A stretch of 64,000 bases of DNA from positions 45,869,747 through 45,933,746 of the forward strand of contig NC_090292.1 in the NCBI RefSeq assembly GCF_037392515.1. Reading direction: 5' to 3'. This DNA comes from Haliotis asinina (taxonomy: Eukaryota > Mollusca > Gastropoda > Lepetellida > Haliotidae). Made by a program: the position numbers and the translations under genes. The notes beneath the pieces were generated by a model. That model made no database searches, was not told the DNA's origin, and was given only the letters and a program-made list of their open reading frames with translations. This document shows positions 34,608 through 46,434 of this stretch, piece after piece. Each line of letters starts with the position of its first letter. Positions within the stretch are counted from its first letter, which is position 1.

Positions 34608-35390
34608 AACATAAACACACAAGGATCCTAACCAAGGAATACAAACAGTTACGTTCCAAGTATAACACCCATAGAACCATTTTCACTGACGGATCCAAGA
34701 CTGATGGCCAGGTTGCCAGTGCTACAGTCATTGGATCAAAGACTGTCTCATCTAGAATCCCAGACAACAGTTCCATCTTCACCGAGGCCAAAGCTATCTT
34801 TACAGATTTGACCTATATAAAACACCAGACACCCTCGAAAGCTTCATCGTCTTTACAGGTTCAGTGTCCTACCTTCAAGCACTTTAATACGTTACCTCAA
34901 GTCACCCTATCATCCTGTACATTTGAGAACTTTACAGTTTGAAGGATGATGGCTACAGTCTGTCTTTCTCCCATGGAAAAGTTCCATGTTCACTGCTGAG
35001 GCCAAAGTTATCTTGGACGTAAGGGTTGACCTATTTTGAACAACAGAAACATTCCAAAAATTCACTGTTTCTACAGATTTATTATCTTGCCTTCATGCAT
35101 ATCAAAATAATACATCAAGTCACCCTATCATCCTAAGCATTTTAGAGCTTTACAACGATCTTTGTGCTGGCCAATGTGACATTGTTCCCTGCTGGTTACC
35201 AGGTCACGTCGGCAAAGGAGGTAACACGAAAGCCGATGCTGAAGCTAAAGCAGCTTTTGATAAGCCCATATCTCGACTGCTGATCCCGTACAGTGATATA
35301 TAATCCACTATCAAAAGCTATACTCGGGACCTAATGCTGAAAAGGTGGGACACCCAAGTTGGTAGAAAAAAGTTCCTGAATTGGTAGCAA
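34608..35390 (+). pseudogene. LINE RNase H and C-terminal remnant
   Basis: TIFTDGSKTDGQVASATVIG, then SSIFTEAKAIFTDL (intact D and E of an RNase H fold), and further on WLPGHVGKGGNTKADAEAKA and IPYSDI. This is the last domain of the same kind of LINE as at 48.8 kb, which has lost this glutamate. The middle repeats itself (TCACCCTATCATCCT at 34901 and 35120), so two copies or a duplication are merged. Stops and frameshifts throughout. Confidence 0.75.
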
Positions 35391-35399
35391 CGATTATAC

Positions 35400-38340
35400 C
35401 TTATTGAGTGGTCAGTCATGACGTGATGAGGTAGTTTTACGGTAATGTCATATTGGCTACAGTCAGTTTACTCGTGATTCTACCATGACTACGTGAAATA
35501 TTGATCAACACTTTTGTTTGCAAATCCGTCAGATTTTACGACTGCATCACTGCGAAAGTGTACACTACTGCCGCACTACTTCCGCTTGATCACCAACATG
35601 TAAACGCAGCAGACTCGATTTGTTTTGGTTTATTTTCAGTCGGTAGTTTTATAGATGTATATGGTCCGGACCTGGACGAATATGACGATGATGAGTTTTG
35701 ACTCAATCCTTACCAGTCCAGATGAACTGACCTCAGAAACTTTAGTGTGTGTGTGTTGGGTGTTGGTGGGGGGTGGGGGGTGGGGGGTTAGTATTTGTAA
35801 ATATTTCGTTACAAGATAACAAGGAGGCAGAAACAACAATCGTCATTGCGAACCTGAACAGGGGTGGGGCGAATACATCTAATGAAAAGGGTAGTAGACC
35901 GTAACTATTGAAAAAACGAAAATAACTGATTACTGGGACTGTACGAGTTTTGTTTACAATTTTGTAATGGGGTCTGCCATGAGTCAGCTGATTAAGAAAG
36001 CCAACAGAATACAGAATACATCTACATTTGAATTTTGTCTGGTAAATGGTTTGTTTCTTTTTTAATAAGTTTTAAGTAATATCCAACAAATTATTTCCAT
36101 AGACACAAGGGATGGAGAAGAAGCACCTTCAGGAGAAAGCCACGGCCGCCATGCAACAACAGACGAAGCTGCTTTGGACAAGAAGTTTTTGGAAGTCAAC
36201 TCTACGGAAAACTCACTGAGAAGGTTTTTTTGCAACGTGAGCGATACCGTAATAATGAAACATTGATCAAACTTAGTCTCGAAAAGAAAATAATAAGAAA
36301 ATAATATGAATATATCTTCTACATATTTGTGAGAGAACCTCCCTATCATGCAAGCTTCCAGTAAGAAATCTGAAACACAATTACAATTTATGGCTCCAAT
36401 TATAAATAAGCAATAAATAACATTGCATAAAGTGAATACCCGGTAAACGATGTGATTATTTCCGTTTAGAAAGGCTCACACATTCTGAAAATGCCCATGA
36501 GTTTGAAGCACTTCCAAAAGAACAACTGACATCACACCACGGACACTTTTATGCGGAACTTCGCACTGATAAGGGCAAATTGTATTCAAAATCTTTTTTC
36601 GCCGGCATCTGATCGGCGATTCACACTCATCTAAAATCTTCTCCGTTTGAAAGAAACATCCATATTTGTCAGCACATTGAGTTTCATGGTGCTAACAATG
36701 TATTTCTAGGAGTGCTAAGGAAAATAAAGAAACTTGGTTTAGGCAATACTTAACGTCACAAACCCATCTCACAGACAGACCCTTGCAAAAAATGTTTTTG
36801 ACAGTTTCTGTCTGTAGACACACCAAACTGTTCAGACGCAAAGAAAGGTGTGGTTTGATTTGATCGCAGGAGGAAAGAAACCAACAAGATATGACTATTA
36901 CTTCATTTGCTGTAGAATCCGACGATGTAGGTATGGAGTACATAACAATGACACATCCCTAAAATCCTGAGGATTTTAAGCCACCCATTCTGCATCATGA
37001 ATCCTTTCAAATTCGAACCAGCACATGCTGGTACACACGAAACTGCTTGGCCACAATACTCTGTCTCAAATGATGAAAACTATATCAAAAGAATGTTAGG
37101 TTATTCGCATATACTCCAGAGATGCCCACCCTGAAACCAATGAGTCATGCCTCCCCAAAAGCAGTTCTCGAGCCATGAAGGTGCGAAATGAGGGCGAACG
37201 TGAGATGGGGATCGGGACCCTTCTGACGGTGGGTGTCTTGCGTGTGTGTGTGTGTGGAGGGGGAGGGGGATCTACAAAAACAGATTTAGTCTGCTGGAAA
37301 AATGCAGTTTCTGGGCATACTTAATCAGAAAAAACTTAACTCCAATGAACATATTCAAATGGCCAGTTACGAAAGTTACTACTATTCTTTCAAACAGTCT
37401 AAGTTTATAAACAAATTGTATTTTCTAAAAATCGGAGTTTTAACAGACACATTTGAGTAACTCCTCCAAAATTGGAGTGTTTGGCATCTCTGCGTCACGT
37501 CTGTCTCTCTTTTGTCTCGTCCCCCGGTAGTGGCACGTGAAATCAGCAAGTTGACTGGTCAATTGACTGGTCACAACAATCAACAGGTATTAATGAGTTA
37601 CAACACTGAGTTGTCGATCGATCAGAAAAAGATACTATTCTTCAATTCTGCAGGGTTGATTCGAGAGTCGGTACACTATCTTCCTTCATTGTCACTTCAA
37701 AAATGATTTCAATCTCGCGCAGAATGTGAAAACTTGGTCGTCAACCCCCATCAAACTGTAACGTCACACTAAATTATCGTGTGTGTGTGTCTGTGTGTGT
37801 GTGTGTGTCATAGGCACACAGACTGGTTTTCGTTGTGTGTGTCAAATTATTGCAATGGATAGACAGCTGTTTGTTTTCCGTAGACAGAGTACCTTTTGAG
37901 TTACAATGTATTTAAATAAATACGATAAGCACTCTTAACACCTTTCACTTACGAGGTCAGTTCGCCTCTTGCGCCATGGCGGATTACGCAGTGCCTTCCG
38001 AGAAAAAAATTGGAGTTCGATTTTAAATCGGCCTTGGTGGAATGGAGATAAACGTGCTGTGTTAGCATATTAGATGAATGTAAGGCGTTATTTATAATCT
38101 CTGAATTTCATTTGTAACTGAACGCGTAGCCTGACATTCATCTAATTTGCCAACACAAATTAGCTGCTCAAAAACTGATGGAGATTTACGTCATATGTGA
38201 GGCGTGTAACTAGACTCACTCACCTTAAGAATTTTCTTGAATTACCATTATATTTTTGTACACGTAGTCCCGCAATCACTGTGCCCTAATTATATCTATG
38301 GTGTTCAGAAGTAACAGATAAAAGCATGACAGTGTCGGTG
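35400..38340. other. Long stretch without a supported gene
   Basis: Contains G-rich runs at 35755-35790, a (GT)n at 37780-37810 and the (GTGT)GGAGGGGGAGG tract at 37235-37270. Frames here are short and show no family. A 66-codon frame at 35501-35701 ending in an acidic YDDDEF tail is open but has no other support. Confidence 0.4.
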
Positions 38341-38344
38341 ATTG

Positions 38345-38592
38345 GATTCCATACATCAAAGCAAAATTACAGCTATATGGCGGCGGGCTGTAAATAATCG
38401 AGTTTTGACCAGACAATCCAGTGATCAACAACATGAGCATCGATCTGCGCAAATGGGAACCGATGACCTTTGTCAACCAAGTCAGCGAGCCTGACCTCCC
38501 GATCCCGTTAGTCGCCTCTTACCACAAGCATGGTCGTCTTTTATGGCAAGCGTGGGTTGCTGAAGGCTTATCTTCTCCGGACCTTCACAGTA
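38345..38592 (-). mobile_element. SINE family A copy
   Basis: ATGGCGGCGGGCTGTAAATA, TCGATCTGCGCAAATGGGAA, GATCCCGTTAGTCGCCTC and CCGGACCTTCACAG in minus order. The ACTC tail is missing. Confidence 0.85.
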
Positions 38593-38910
38593 GTTGTACT
38601 AACATGATACTGTTGGAACGTTAAGTAAGAAAGTATCCTGTAAGATAAGGGGCCTGCTTTGTTATGACCAATGCTCTACATATCCAACTATCTCCCAGGT
38701 CATGTAAACCAGCATGTGCATGCTATGGCGGCGTCGATAAGACCAAAGTGTTGCCTCACATTTTGATATGATGTCTCCAAAAATTCAGACGTAAAGTTAC
38801 ACCTTACAAAATAGTGACTGGGTTTGAAAACTGTTTTTCTACTTAACAAAACCACACCAAACTCGCTCTCTTGAGAACACGGATTTATTGTGTGCTACGA
38901 AATCAAGATC

Positions 38911-39040
38911 ATATACTGGACAAAAATAATTAGGGATATTATAAATTTTGAAATTACGAAAAATGATGTATTTATTCATTGATGTGAAATATCACTCACA
39001 AAAGTACCAATATCCCTAACTTATTTTGTCCAGTATATAT
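38911..39040. mobile_element. Short MITE with about 28-bp terminal inverted repeats
   Basis: ATACTGGACAAAAATAATTA with GGGATATT at the left pairs with AATATCCCTAACTTATTTTG and TCCAGTAT at the right. TATA-type edges suggest a TA target and Tc1/mariner mobilisation. It contains AATAAA on the minus strand (38976-38971), just past the predicted end of the helical gene. Confidence 0.75.
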
Positions 39041-39065
39041 TACGGTTTGATCCACTTGCACTCAG

Positions 39066-42000
39066 CTACTGCTCGAAGGACTTCATCAAGTTTATCATAT
39101 GCTGAAACGAAACAAAGAACGTCAATAGAGTATTTCTTAAACCCATTGATCGATCAGTGCGAGAGGAATTCTAATGATGAAGATGGTCACCTATTATCAT
39201 TTAAGTGTGGGAAAGCGAAGGTCTGTGTAATTGCTTGACCTCCAGCAATCCTGACCTCCATGGTAACTGCAGTATATGACAAACCTATCATTTTTTCATG
39301 TTAATTAAACTGCAACATTGAAAAGGGTAGCACATAACCAATCCTCAACTTAATTTTGCTTTTTTCAACTGGGTAACAGCAGTTTGTACATTTGAAATGA
39401 AATGTTTTGACAGTGAAGGCCATCAAAGTTCATCGTCCCTAGTATGGTGATCTACCATTAGCAAGGTTTATTTTGTACTATCCAAATAGTACTATTAGTT
39501 TAAATTCCTATGCTAGCTGTAAATTCTAACTGTGATATTCTAGTTGTTTTACTGTCCTTCATCGACAGCTTTTTTCGTAATATGTTTATATTCCTTTTTA
39601 TGTCAAGTATGTTCTCATCACGATATGGCTGCAATACTGCCGATATGAAGTTAAATATCAACTCGCTCACTCTTAGTTCAACATTCTAAAATAACACTAA
39701 TCACGCGATGGTATTAAAATTATTAAACAAATTTAAGTGTTTAACTGTGCAGATGATTTTGGCAAAGGTTGGTTTGGTGAACTGCACTGAACCACATTCC
39801 GGTTACATGATCGCATGCAGTAATTTATGGAGTTTGGACCAGTGATCAACGGCATGAGCATCGATCCACGCAATTTAGGTACGATGACATGTGTCAAGAA
39901 ATTAAGCGAGCCTGACCACCCGATCCCGTTACTTGTCTGTTGCAACAAGCACGGATTGTTGAAGATCAACCCCAACTCGCGATCGAATCCTCATAGCGGA
40001 AAAATATGGAATTTACCTCAGTAATGTTACGAGCGAGAGACTCCAAGTGGGTCCTGAACGGTCCAAACAATAGGTTCTGGTCATCTTTCGCCATGGAGCT
40101 TGTCAACTTTTCCAATCCTTCTAGAACGAGTCTCTTAAAAGAATCTGTCGCCGAACTGTGTAGACCTATAAATGTAAGAACAAAATGGAGCTGAGCAACT
40201 ATATTTGACCCGAAAACATGAATACTGTTGAAATAGTATATATTTTCATGACTATTTAGAACTAACGTCCGAGCCCACACAGCTATGAATCGGGTACCTC
40301 TTTAGGATGAGAACCACAATAAACTCGGTGCGCCTAGTTGCAGCAAGAGTTGTAGTTCCTGGGGAGTTGAGACTGTTAATACGATGTGACGTTGAAACGG
40401 ACATCCAATGATCGAGGGAATCAATTACCAGCGCCTTGAGCAAGCAATAGTTGCGCTATATAAATATCCTATGGAACTAATAAAATAAATAATTATAATA
40501 TTTGGGATACATGTCAGCGAGTCTGACCACCTGATCCCGTTAGTTGCCTCCATAAGCATGGGTTACTGAAGTCCAGTTCTAACCTGGATCATCACAGGTC
40601 TCTCTAATGCCTATAGTGGTAAAGGTTGTTGACATAGATAAGTCCTTACCAACAATACTCTTCAGTTTCGCCAGAGCCTCGTCCGGGGTAATGATTCCTT
40701 TGGCACCCTGTACAAGAATATCACTGACTTGGCCTTCAGCCCAAGTAATCACGCGTTTCAGATCCTCTCCAGCCTTGTCCAGAACTCCGTGAAGGTCCGC
40801 CTCGAGACGCTGGAACGTTGAACTGTAAAACAATTGACTTTTTTATTTAAATGCCAGATTGTATAATTAATTCGCGATGGATGTGGATGCCTGTGTGAAC
40901 GAACGTTCCGTATTTCAATCGGCAATGATTAAGTCAATTAAAGTGGCGTTTGATAATCAGTCGAATGTCGAATTTCAAAACCGCGTTAGTTACACTGTCC
41001 CCTTCTGAAATTAAAACAATGCTGTAAATCCAGCCAGGGTTCAAACTCCCCCCTCCCCATCCTCTCGTGTTGTGATCTGCCTTCACTTGCTGGCCATCTT
41101 TAACTCGTTTGTGTTTTGTTTTGTACAAAATAGTGATATCATGTTTAAGTTACATGTTAGTTTCAGATCTCTAACTGTGATGTTCTAAGTGTTTTATTGC
41201 CCACTCGTTGAGGTTGCTGAAGGTCAGTTTTAATCTGATCTCAAAATAGCGTTTAATGCAACGTACCCGCTGTTCCACAACAAAACAACATGGCTACAAT
41301 GCGTCTATTACGTCAACCTAACAACCTAACTAAAATATACCCGGCATAGGTTTGATGTTCAATTTTCATCAACATTCGTACCGTACAGAGACACACACCA
41401 TGCGCTGTATACATACATACCTCAGTTCTCGTTTAGCGTTATTTTTGTCCTGGAGTGCGTTTACGGTGTTGAGAGCCAACGCTGAAAAGATCAAAATCCA
41501 ACGTTAGCATTTATCATATAAAGTCCACATATGCTGCACTTTCCAACTGATAATTCCAACTGAAGACCTGCAGTATTTTATGCCTGTCGTAAGAGGATAT
41601 CAACGTCGAAGGCTCGCTATTCTCACCCAGCAGGATTATGCTGATATTTCTGCAATCAAATGGCTGTCTTGTGGAGTCACGGATCTCTGTTTGTGCAGTG
41701 GATTGATTGTTCATAGAATGACTGATCTTTGATATTTGTGCAGTGAATGATTGTTCTCCCGAGGAATCACTTACCTGATATTTATGTAGTGGAGTGATTG
41801 TTCTGTCATAGAATGAGTGATCTTTGACGTTTGTGTAGTGAAATGATTGTTCTGTCATAGAATGAGTGATCTTTGACGTTTGTGTAGTGAAATGATTGTT
41901 CTGTCATAGAATGAGTGATCTTTGACGTTTGTGTAGTGGAATGATTGTTCTGTCACAGAATGAGCGATCTTTGATGTTTCTGCAGTGGAATTATTGTTCT

Positions 42001-42562
42001 GTCTTGGGGAGAATATACGGAGTGGAATGTTTCTTCAGCAAAATCTTCTTGTGAGATGATTAGTCATTTGCTGAGTTATTGTGCGGACTGTCTGTTCTGT
42101 GTGGTGTGATCATTCATTTGTAGAGAACTGTGGATGCTGTCTAAACCGGCACTCCTCGGGACTGAAGAAATAATCCAGTTTAGACAACGTGTTAGATTGT
42201 ACAGCTGATGATAAATGTTCATACTGGTGCTGACACCTTGCCGGATTGGACAGATGCCGGTTTTGACAGCTTCCACTGTAGTTCTGCCACGGAGTGTTTG
42301 TACTGAAGTTATGTGATTATTTTGTCATACAGTCTCACCCTGAAGGCCTTGTGATAACAACTGTTTGCCCGCAGATACGCCTGCATTCAGCAGGTCCACT
42401 CCGGTCGTGTCCAGCTGGTGAAGCAAGGAGTGTCCGACTGTGGTGAAGAACGACCCGAGCTTGTTACCAACATTCTTAAAGAAGTCAGTAAATGCGTTCC
42501 CATGGATACAAGACACAAGCATCAACAAGGCGAAGACAGCGGCTCCCTTCATTTTGAAGAGG
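39066..42562 (-). CDS. Small secreted helical protein, 5 exons predicted
   Basis: Exons 42562-42339 (ATG at 42552), 41481-41421, 40822-40650, 40165-40017 and a tentative last exon 39101-39066. Phases 1, 2, 1, 0 all agree, giving about 210 residues. Residues 1-18 are a signal peptide (MKGAAVFALLMLVSCIHG). The rest is predicted amphipathic helix with no cysteine: FFKNVGNKLGSFFTTVGHSL, ALALNTVNALQDKN, FQRLEADLHGVLDKAGEDLK, TPDEALAKLKSIVG, FRTHLESLARNITE. The last exon in phase 0 adds only 11 residues; another frame through it is longer and reads YDKLDEVLRAVAECKW but needs an unseen extra exon, so the C-terminus is unsure. I do not recognise the family firmly; it faintly recalls abalone developmentally regulated vdg3-type proteins, from memory only. 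An acceptor right before the ATG implies a 5' UTR exon. An exon copy lies at 28.8 kb. Confidence 0.65.
39420..39675 (+). repeat. SINE-like family B copy
   Basis: TCCCTAGTATGGTGATCTAC, AACTGTGATATTCTAGTTG, CACGATATGGCTGCAATACT, tail TTAAATATCAACTCGCTCAC. In the last intron of the helical gene, antisense. Confidence 0.75.
39795..39975 (-). mobile_element. SINE family A, partial
   Basis: CGGCATGAGCATCGATCCAC, GATGACATGTGTCAAG and GCCTGACCACCCGATCCCGT. It ends about 45 bases from the donor of exon 4 of the helical gene. Confidence 0.75.
40505..40602 (-). mobile_element. SINE family A, 5' fragment
   Basis: ATGTCAGCGAGTCTGACCAC, CTGATCCCGTTAGTTGCC and GCATGGGTTACTGAAG. Lies within 50 bases of the donor of exon 3. 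Confidence 0.75.
41010..41215 (+). repeat. SINE-like family B interior
   Basis: GCTGTAAATCCAGCCAGGGT, TGTTGTGATCTGCCTTCACT and AACTGTGATGTTCTAAGTG. No tail. In intron 2 of the helical gene. Confidence 0.6.
41690..42000. repeat. 49-bp minisatellite, about 5 units
   Basis: TTCTGTCATAGAATGAGTGA, TCTTTGACGTTTGTGTAGTG, AAATGATTG: TTCTG starts at 41801, 41850, 41899 and 41948, exactly 49 apart. In intron 1 of the helical gene. Confidence 0.9.
42125..42293. mobile_element. pogo/Tigger-like MITE
   Basis: Left end TGGATGCTGTCTAAACCGGC and right end GCCGGTTTTGACAGCTTCCA, then CTG and TA. The CAGTGGAA start and TA target fit pogo-type transposition; sister copy at 62106-62285. Confidence 0.65.
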
Positions 42563-42664
42563 CTGTAAAATACAAACTCAATCTCAAACAAAGTTTGTAT
42601 AAGTCTTCAGATAAAAGACTAACCTTCATTTTGACAAATTCAAACGTATAGACAACATCGCACT

Positions 42665-43130
42665 GACTGGGGGTGGGGGGTGGGGGGTAGCATGGTGGTT
42701 AAAGCACTTGTTGGCAGAATCGTGTTCAATTCCCGACTTGGCTTGAGTGTGTGAGGCCGTGATCTTGCTGGAAGGTGGCATGTTAATTACCCAATATGGA
42801 CCAGACAATCGTGTGATCCATATTTTAGGTAATTACCCATGTCGGTTGACGAGCCAGCAAACAAGGAATCTTCGGTCACCAACAGATCCCTTGGTGGCAA
42901 CATGATTTGATGGGGACTGATTCTGTCTCAGTGTATCCAAGTCTTCAAAGGTCAAACATAACATGTGAATCCTATCCTTGGGTGAGTTAAGTTTTTCGCC
43001 CCCGTTTAGCAATGTTACATCAGAAATGACCTTCACACATTGCACCCAGCCCATGTTGGAAATCGAACGCGTGTCTTTATCGTGGCGAGCGAACACTTTA
43101 ATTACTACTAGTAGGCTACCTAACCTTTCG
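42665..43130. repeat. Two tRNA-type SINE heads in opposite orientation
   Basis: Plus head: GGGTAGCATGGTGGTTAAAG then CGTGTTCAATTCCC. Minus head near 43050-43115: GGAAATCGAACGCGTG and GAGCGAACACTTTAA, reverse of the common TTAAAGTGTTCGCTC and GTTCGATTTCC head. This SINE type is distinct from family A. A G-rich run (GGGGGTGGGGGGTGGGGGG) precedes it at 42669. Confidence 0.6.
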
Positions 43131-43721
43131 CGTTGTTTGTGGTTTATAGCCTGGTTTTATTGGGTAAGAATGAATCCATAGAATATACTGTGTCCTGGTC
43201 AGGTTGGTTTTATTTTAAAACTGTGATATAACAGTGACATATACGTGTCTTTGTCGACAGACGTCTTAAAATGATTACCTTGTTTTTGTCGCTATATGGC
43301 AATAATATTGCGTACGCGATGTGCACTTTTACCTCACTCACTCACCTTACCTTGACGAAGAATTAATGTACGTTGAGTAGATTTTTACGCCGCACGTAGC
43401 AATATCCCAGCCATATGGCGGTCACATCAGGAAACAAGATCAGTAAATACAAAAAAAGAAAAATAACAATTATTTGAAATTAAAGAACCGTATCTGTTAA
43501 TGTCCAGCGTCATAGTCATTGTTACATTTATAGAAACCAGAAGTTAAACAGCACAGACAAATCATCTACTTACGTGATTAAAATGTACCTTAGATTCTCT
43601 GTGAGTTAACGCGCAGTTTATATCACCGTAGAACTGGGAAGGTAACATATGTTGTACTTGTGATTTGCAGTGCAACACAGTGACATCAGTGTTTGTCATG
43701 GCGTGATAGATAACCTTCAGG

Positions 43722-43893
43722 GAGTGAGTGAATGAGTTTAGTTTTACGCCGCACTCAGGAAGATTAAAGGTGTATGGTGGCAGTCTGGACCAGACAATCC
43801 GGTGATCAACGTGAACCTCGGTGTGCTGTTGCGAACAGATGACATGTGTCTACCAAGTCAGAGAGCATGACAACCCGATCCCATTAGTCGCCC
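43722..43893 (-). mobile_element. SINE family A, partial
   Basis: GAGTGAGTGAATGAGTTTAG, TTTTACGCCGCACTCAGG, CTGGACCAGACAATCCGGTG and GATCCCATTAGTCGCC. Stops where the next, inverted copy begins. Confidence 0.8.
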
Positions 43894-44020
43894 GTTAGTC
43901 GCTTATGTTGTTGGTCACTGGATTGTCTGGTCCAGACTCGATTATTTACAGACCTCCGCCATATAGCTGGAGTACTGCTGAGTGTGGCATACAACTAAAC
44001 TCACTCACTCACTCACTCAG
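43894..44020 (+). mobile_element. SINE family A, 3' half, inverted to its neighbour
   Basis: TTATGTTGTTGGTCACTGGA, TTGTCTGGTCCAGACTCGAT, GACCTCCGCCATATAGCTGG and AACTCACTCACTCACTCACT. Confidence 0.85.
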
Positions 44021-44738
44021 CAGCGTCCCCGACGTTTGCTTCCCTCAACACGGTATCAGAGAGACAGACGTTCATTGAACTACGACTGCAACAAATTGAC
44101 GTATAAGTCTGTGTTTGTTGGCACCTGCAACTTGATGAACAAGCGTTTGCAACTAACATGGCACCGCTAAAGAACAATGAAATATTTATACATGTAACAT
44201 ATTCACAACTCTTCAGGTTTTGCTCACACACAAGATGCGTGCAATGACTGGTATCTGGATAATCACCCAGTGTAGGTTGTCAACAAAATGGAGGACATTG
44301 GTTGCAATGTTCTGTGGAATATTGCGTTAACATAGTTTCGAAAAGTGGACAATGTGCTGTGGTCACATTGAAAATAAGGTAAAAGTCAACAAAATCAGTT
44401 GGTGTCTGTGTAGTCCCCTAATGTAGGCATTCCGTACAATAGTTCATGAAGTATCGCGTAAACAAGATTTTGAAGACTGGTCAAAGAGCCGTGGTGACCT
44501 TAAAAATAAGGTCAAGGTCTTAATACTGACATATGTCTGCACATTCCCCAGTGTAGGCTGTCACCAAATTTGAAGACACTGGGTAAAACAGTTCAGGAGA
44601 TATCGCGTTAACAAGAAACGGGACATAAGGACGCTGCTGAATACATAGTCCTCCGTTCCGCGTTGCGGCGGGGAGCAACAAAGTGAGTGAACAGAGAGAG
44701 AACAACAATGACGAAAGACGTGCCACACTGCAACCTTA
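44021..44738. other. No gene; diffuse internal repetition
   Basis: Phrases such as GTGTAGTCCCCTAATGTAGG / CAGTGTAGGTTGTCAACAAA / CCCCAGTGTAGGCTGTCACC recur about every 130-150 bases, with GGTGACCTTAAAAATAAGGT. This suggests an old decayed tandem repeat of about 130 bases. Confidence 0.45.
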
Positions 44739-45138
44739 CTTTAGCCTTACATTGAGTGAGGCACTTGAATCTGTACAGACATTTGTTTAAGAGGAGATGT
44801 GCCACACTGTAACTTTCACGTTGAGTAAGGCACTTGAATCTTTACAGACATTCGCTTAAGAGGAGATGTGCCACACTGTAACTTTCACGTTGAGTAAGGC
44901 ACTTGAATCTGTACAGACACTCGCTTAAGAGGAGATGTACCACACTGTAACTTTTACGTTGAGTAAGGCACTTGCATCTGTACAGACATTCGTTTAAGAG
45001 GAGATGTGCCAGACTGTAACTTTTACCTTGAGTAAGGCACTTGAATCTGTACAGACACTCGCTTAAGAGGAGATGTGCCACACTGTAACTTTTACCTCGA
45101 GTAAGGCACTTGAATCTGTACAGACATTCGCTCAAGAC
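44739..45138. repeat. 69-bp minisatellite, about 6 units
   Basis: TTAAGAGGAGATGTGCCACA, CTGTAACTTTCACGTTGAGT, AAGGCACTTGAATCTGTACA, GACATTCGC, repeated at 69-base intervals (44787, 44856 and on). Because 69 is a multiple of three, the minus strand stays open; the resulting Cys-Leu-Tyr repeat protein is taken as an artefact. Confidence 0.9.
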
Positions 45139-45690
45139 GTAATTTTCAGCCTTGATATCACATCAAATATGATGTCTAGATTAAAGTACATTCGCTTTCG
45201 AAAGCTTCATCTGCATCAACAGTGAAGCTGACCTTCTGGTAGCATCAGAAATATCTAAAGAATACAGTACTGGGGGTTCGGAGGGTTTATGATGTTTAAT
45301 GTCATGTTTTTAAAGGTCGGTAAATCGTGACCTTACCTTCAACACTTGTCTTTTCATTCAACGAGTATTAATAACATACATATATTTTAATGAATGGATC
45401 TTGTAAAATATGATCATCTGAGACCTATTTGTTTGTACCGTTGATGGTGTTGCTGTATTGATGATGTTACTGTCCATGTATATTTTGTCAAATGTTCCTC
45501 GTTGTTTTATGTATTGATGTTACTGCCCTACAAGCAGCGTGTTTCTTGTGAAGAGCTGGAGTACACACCTGGAGTACATCGTGTCGCACACAGAGGGATA
45601 TGCAAATTTGGCCATGTGATGTCCAAATGTATCTGCCAATACTGTTTTATATAATTCTAGCGTTTCATACACAGTGCAGCATGTTGATAT
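45139..45690. other. No feature recognised
   Basis: Unique-looking AT-rich sequence. No domain-like frame. Confidence 0.35.
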
Positions 45691-45692
45691 AC

Positions 45693-45802
45693 CGTGTTCC
45701 TCCTGAACACGTGTGGTGTTCCTCCTGAACATGTGTGGTGTTCCTCCTGAACACGTGTGGTGTTCCTCCTGAACATGTGTGATGTTCCTCCTGAACATGT
45801 GT
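45693..45802. repeat. 22-bp minisatellite, 5 units
   Basis: GTGTTCCTCCTGAACACGTG + TG, with alternating CACGTG and CATGTG versions in successive units. Confidence 0.9.
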
Positions 45803-46434
45803 GGTGTTTCCCGTATGTGACGGTGTCGTTGATACTATACCATTTACTTTCACATCTATTATGTCGACCACAGCTGAAACACGGGGGAAAAAGTTAAAAC
45901 CGTAATGGAGACACACGTGCATGCACATCTGTGAAGTCAATGAGAAGCCTGCTAATGCAGCACTCAACAAGTCTGTGACACCACTTCGTATTCCATAATC
46001 AGATTACAAATGTAGCATTAGATGTGATGTGATGTGATGCAAAAGAAATGGGACACTTAATAAACTACATGAAATAAAACATCATATTGGTTACACCTAC
46101 TTGGGTTGTCACTCCAGATTTTGAGGAGGTCATTATGCGACGATGTCGTATTGGCCACACCAGATATACACATGAATACCTGTTGAAAGGTGAGGATCCT
46201 CCGTTCTGTATCCCCTGTGACGTATAGGCCATACTCGTTACACTCACAAATATCTGTTAAAAGGTTAAGATCCTCCGTTTCGTATCAAACAACTCGTGCT
46301 TGACTGTGTCGAATTCTCCATCATAAGGGAGAAATATTTCAATGTTATAATTGTGAAGGATCTTTTAATACTGATCAGTTTCATTCAATTCTTGTTTTTT
46401 CAAAAGAAACTGATTTATTTGATGATGTCTGATT
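45803..46434. other. No gene; short local repeats
   Basis: GTGATGTGATGTGATG near 46022. A two-copy phrase GTTGAAAGGTGAGGATCCTC/GTTAAAAGGTTAAGATCCTC lies at 46180-46275. No supported exon. Confidence 0.35.

Noticed and set aside
35501..35701. 66-codon plus-strand frame with acidic C-terminus as a gene
   Set aside because: No signal, domain, homologous copy or splice/promoter support.
42685..42745. A tRNA gene
   Set aside because: A and B box-like motifs are present but no acceptor stem pairing or anticodon arm was found; a tRNA-derived SINE head fits better.
44842..45135. Repeated CLYRFKCLTQ-type frame on the minus strand
   Set aside because: The 69-bp unit is a multiple of three, so it stays open by arithmetic; there is no start context, splice site or conservation sign.
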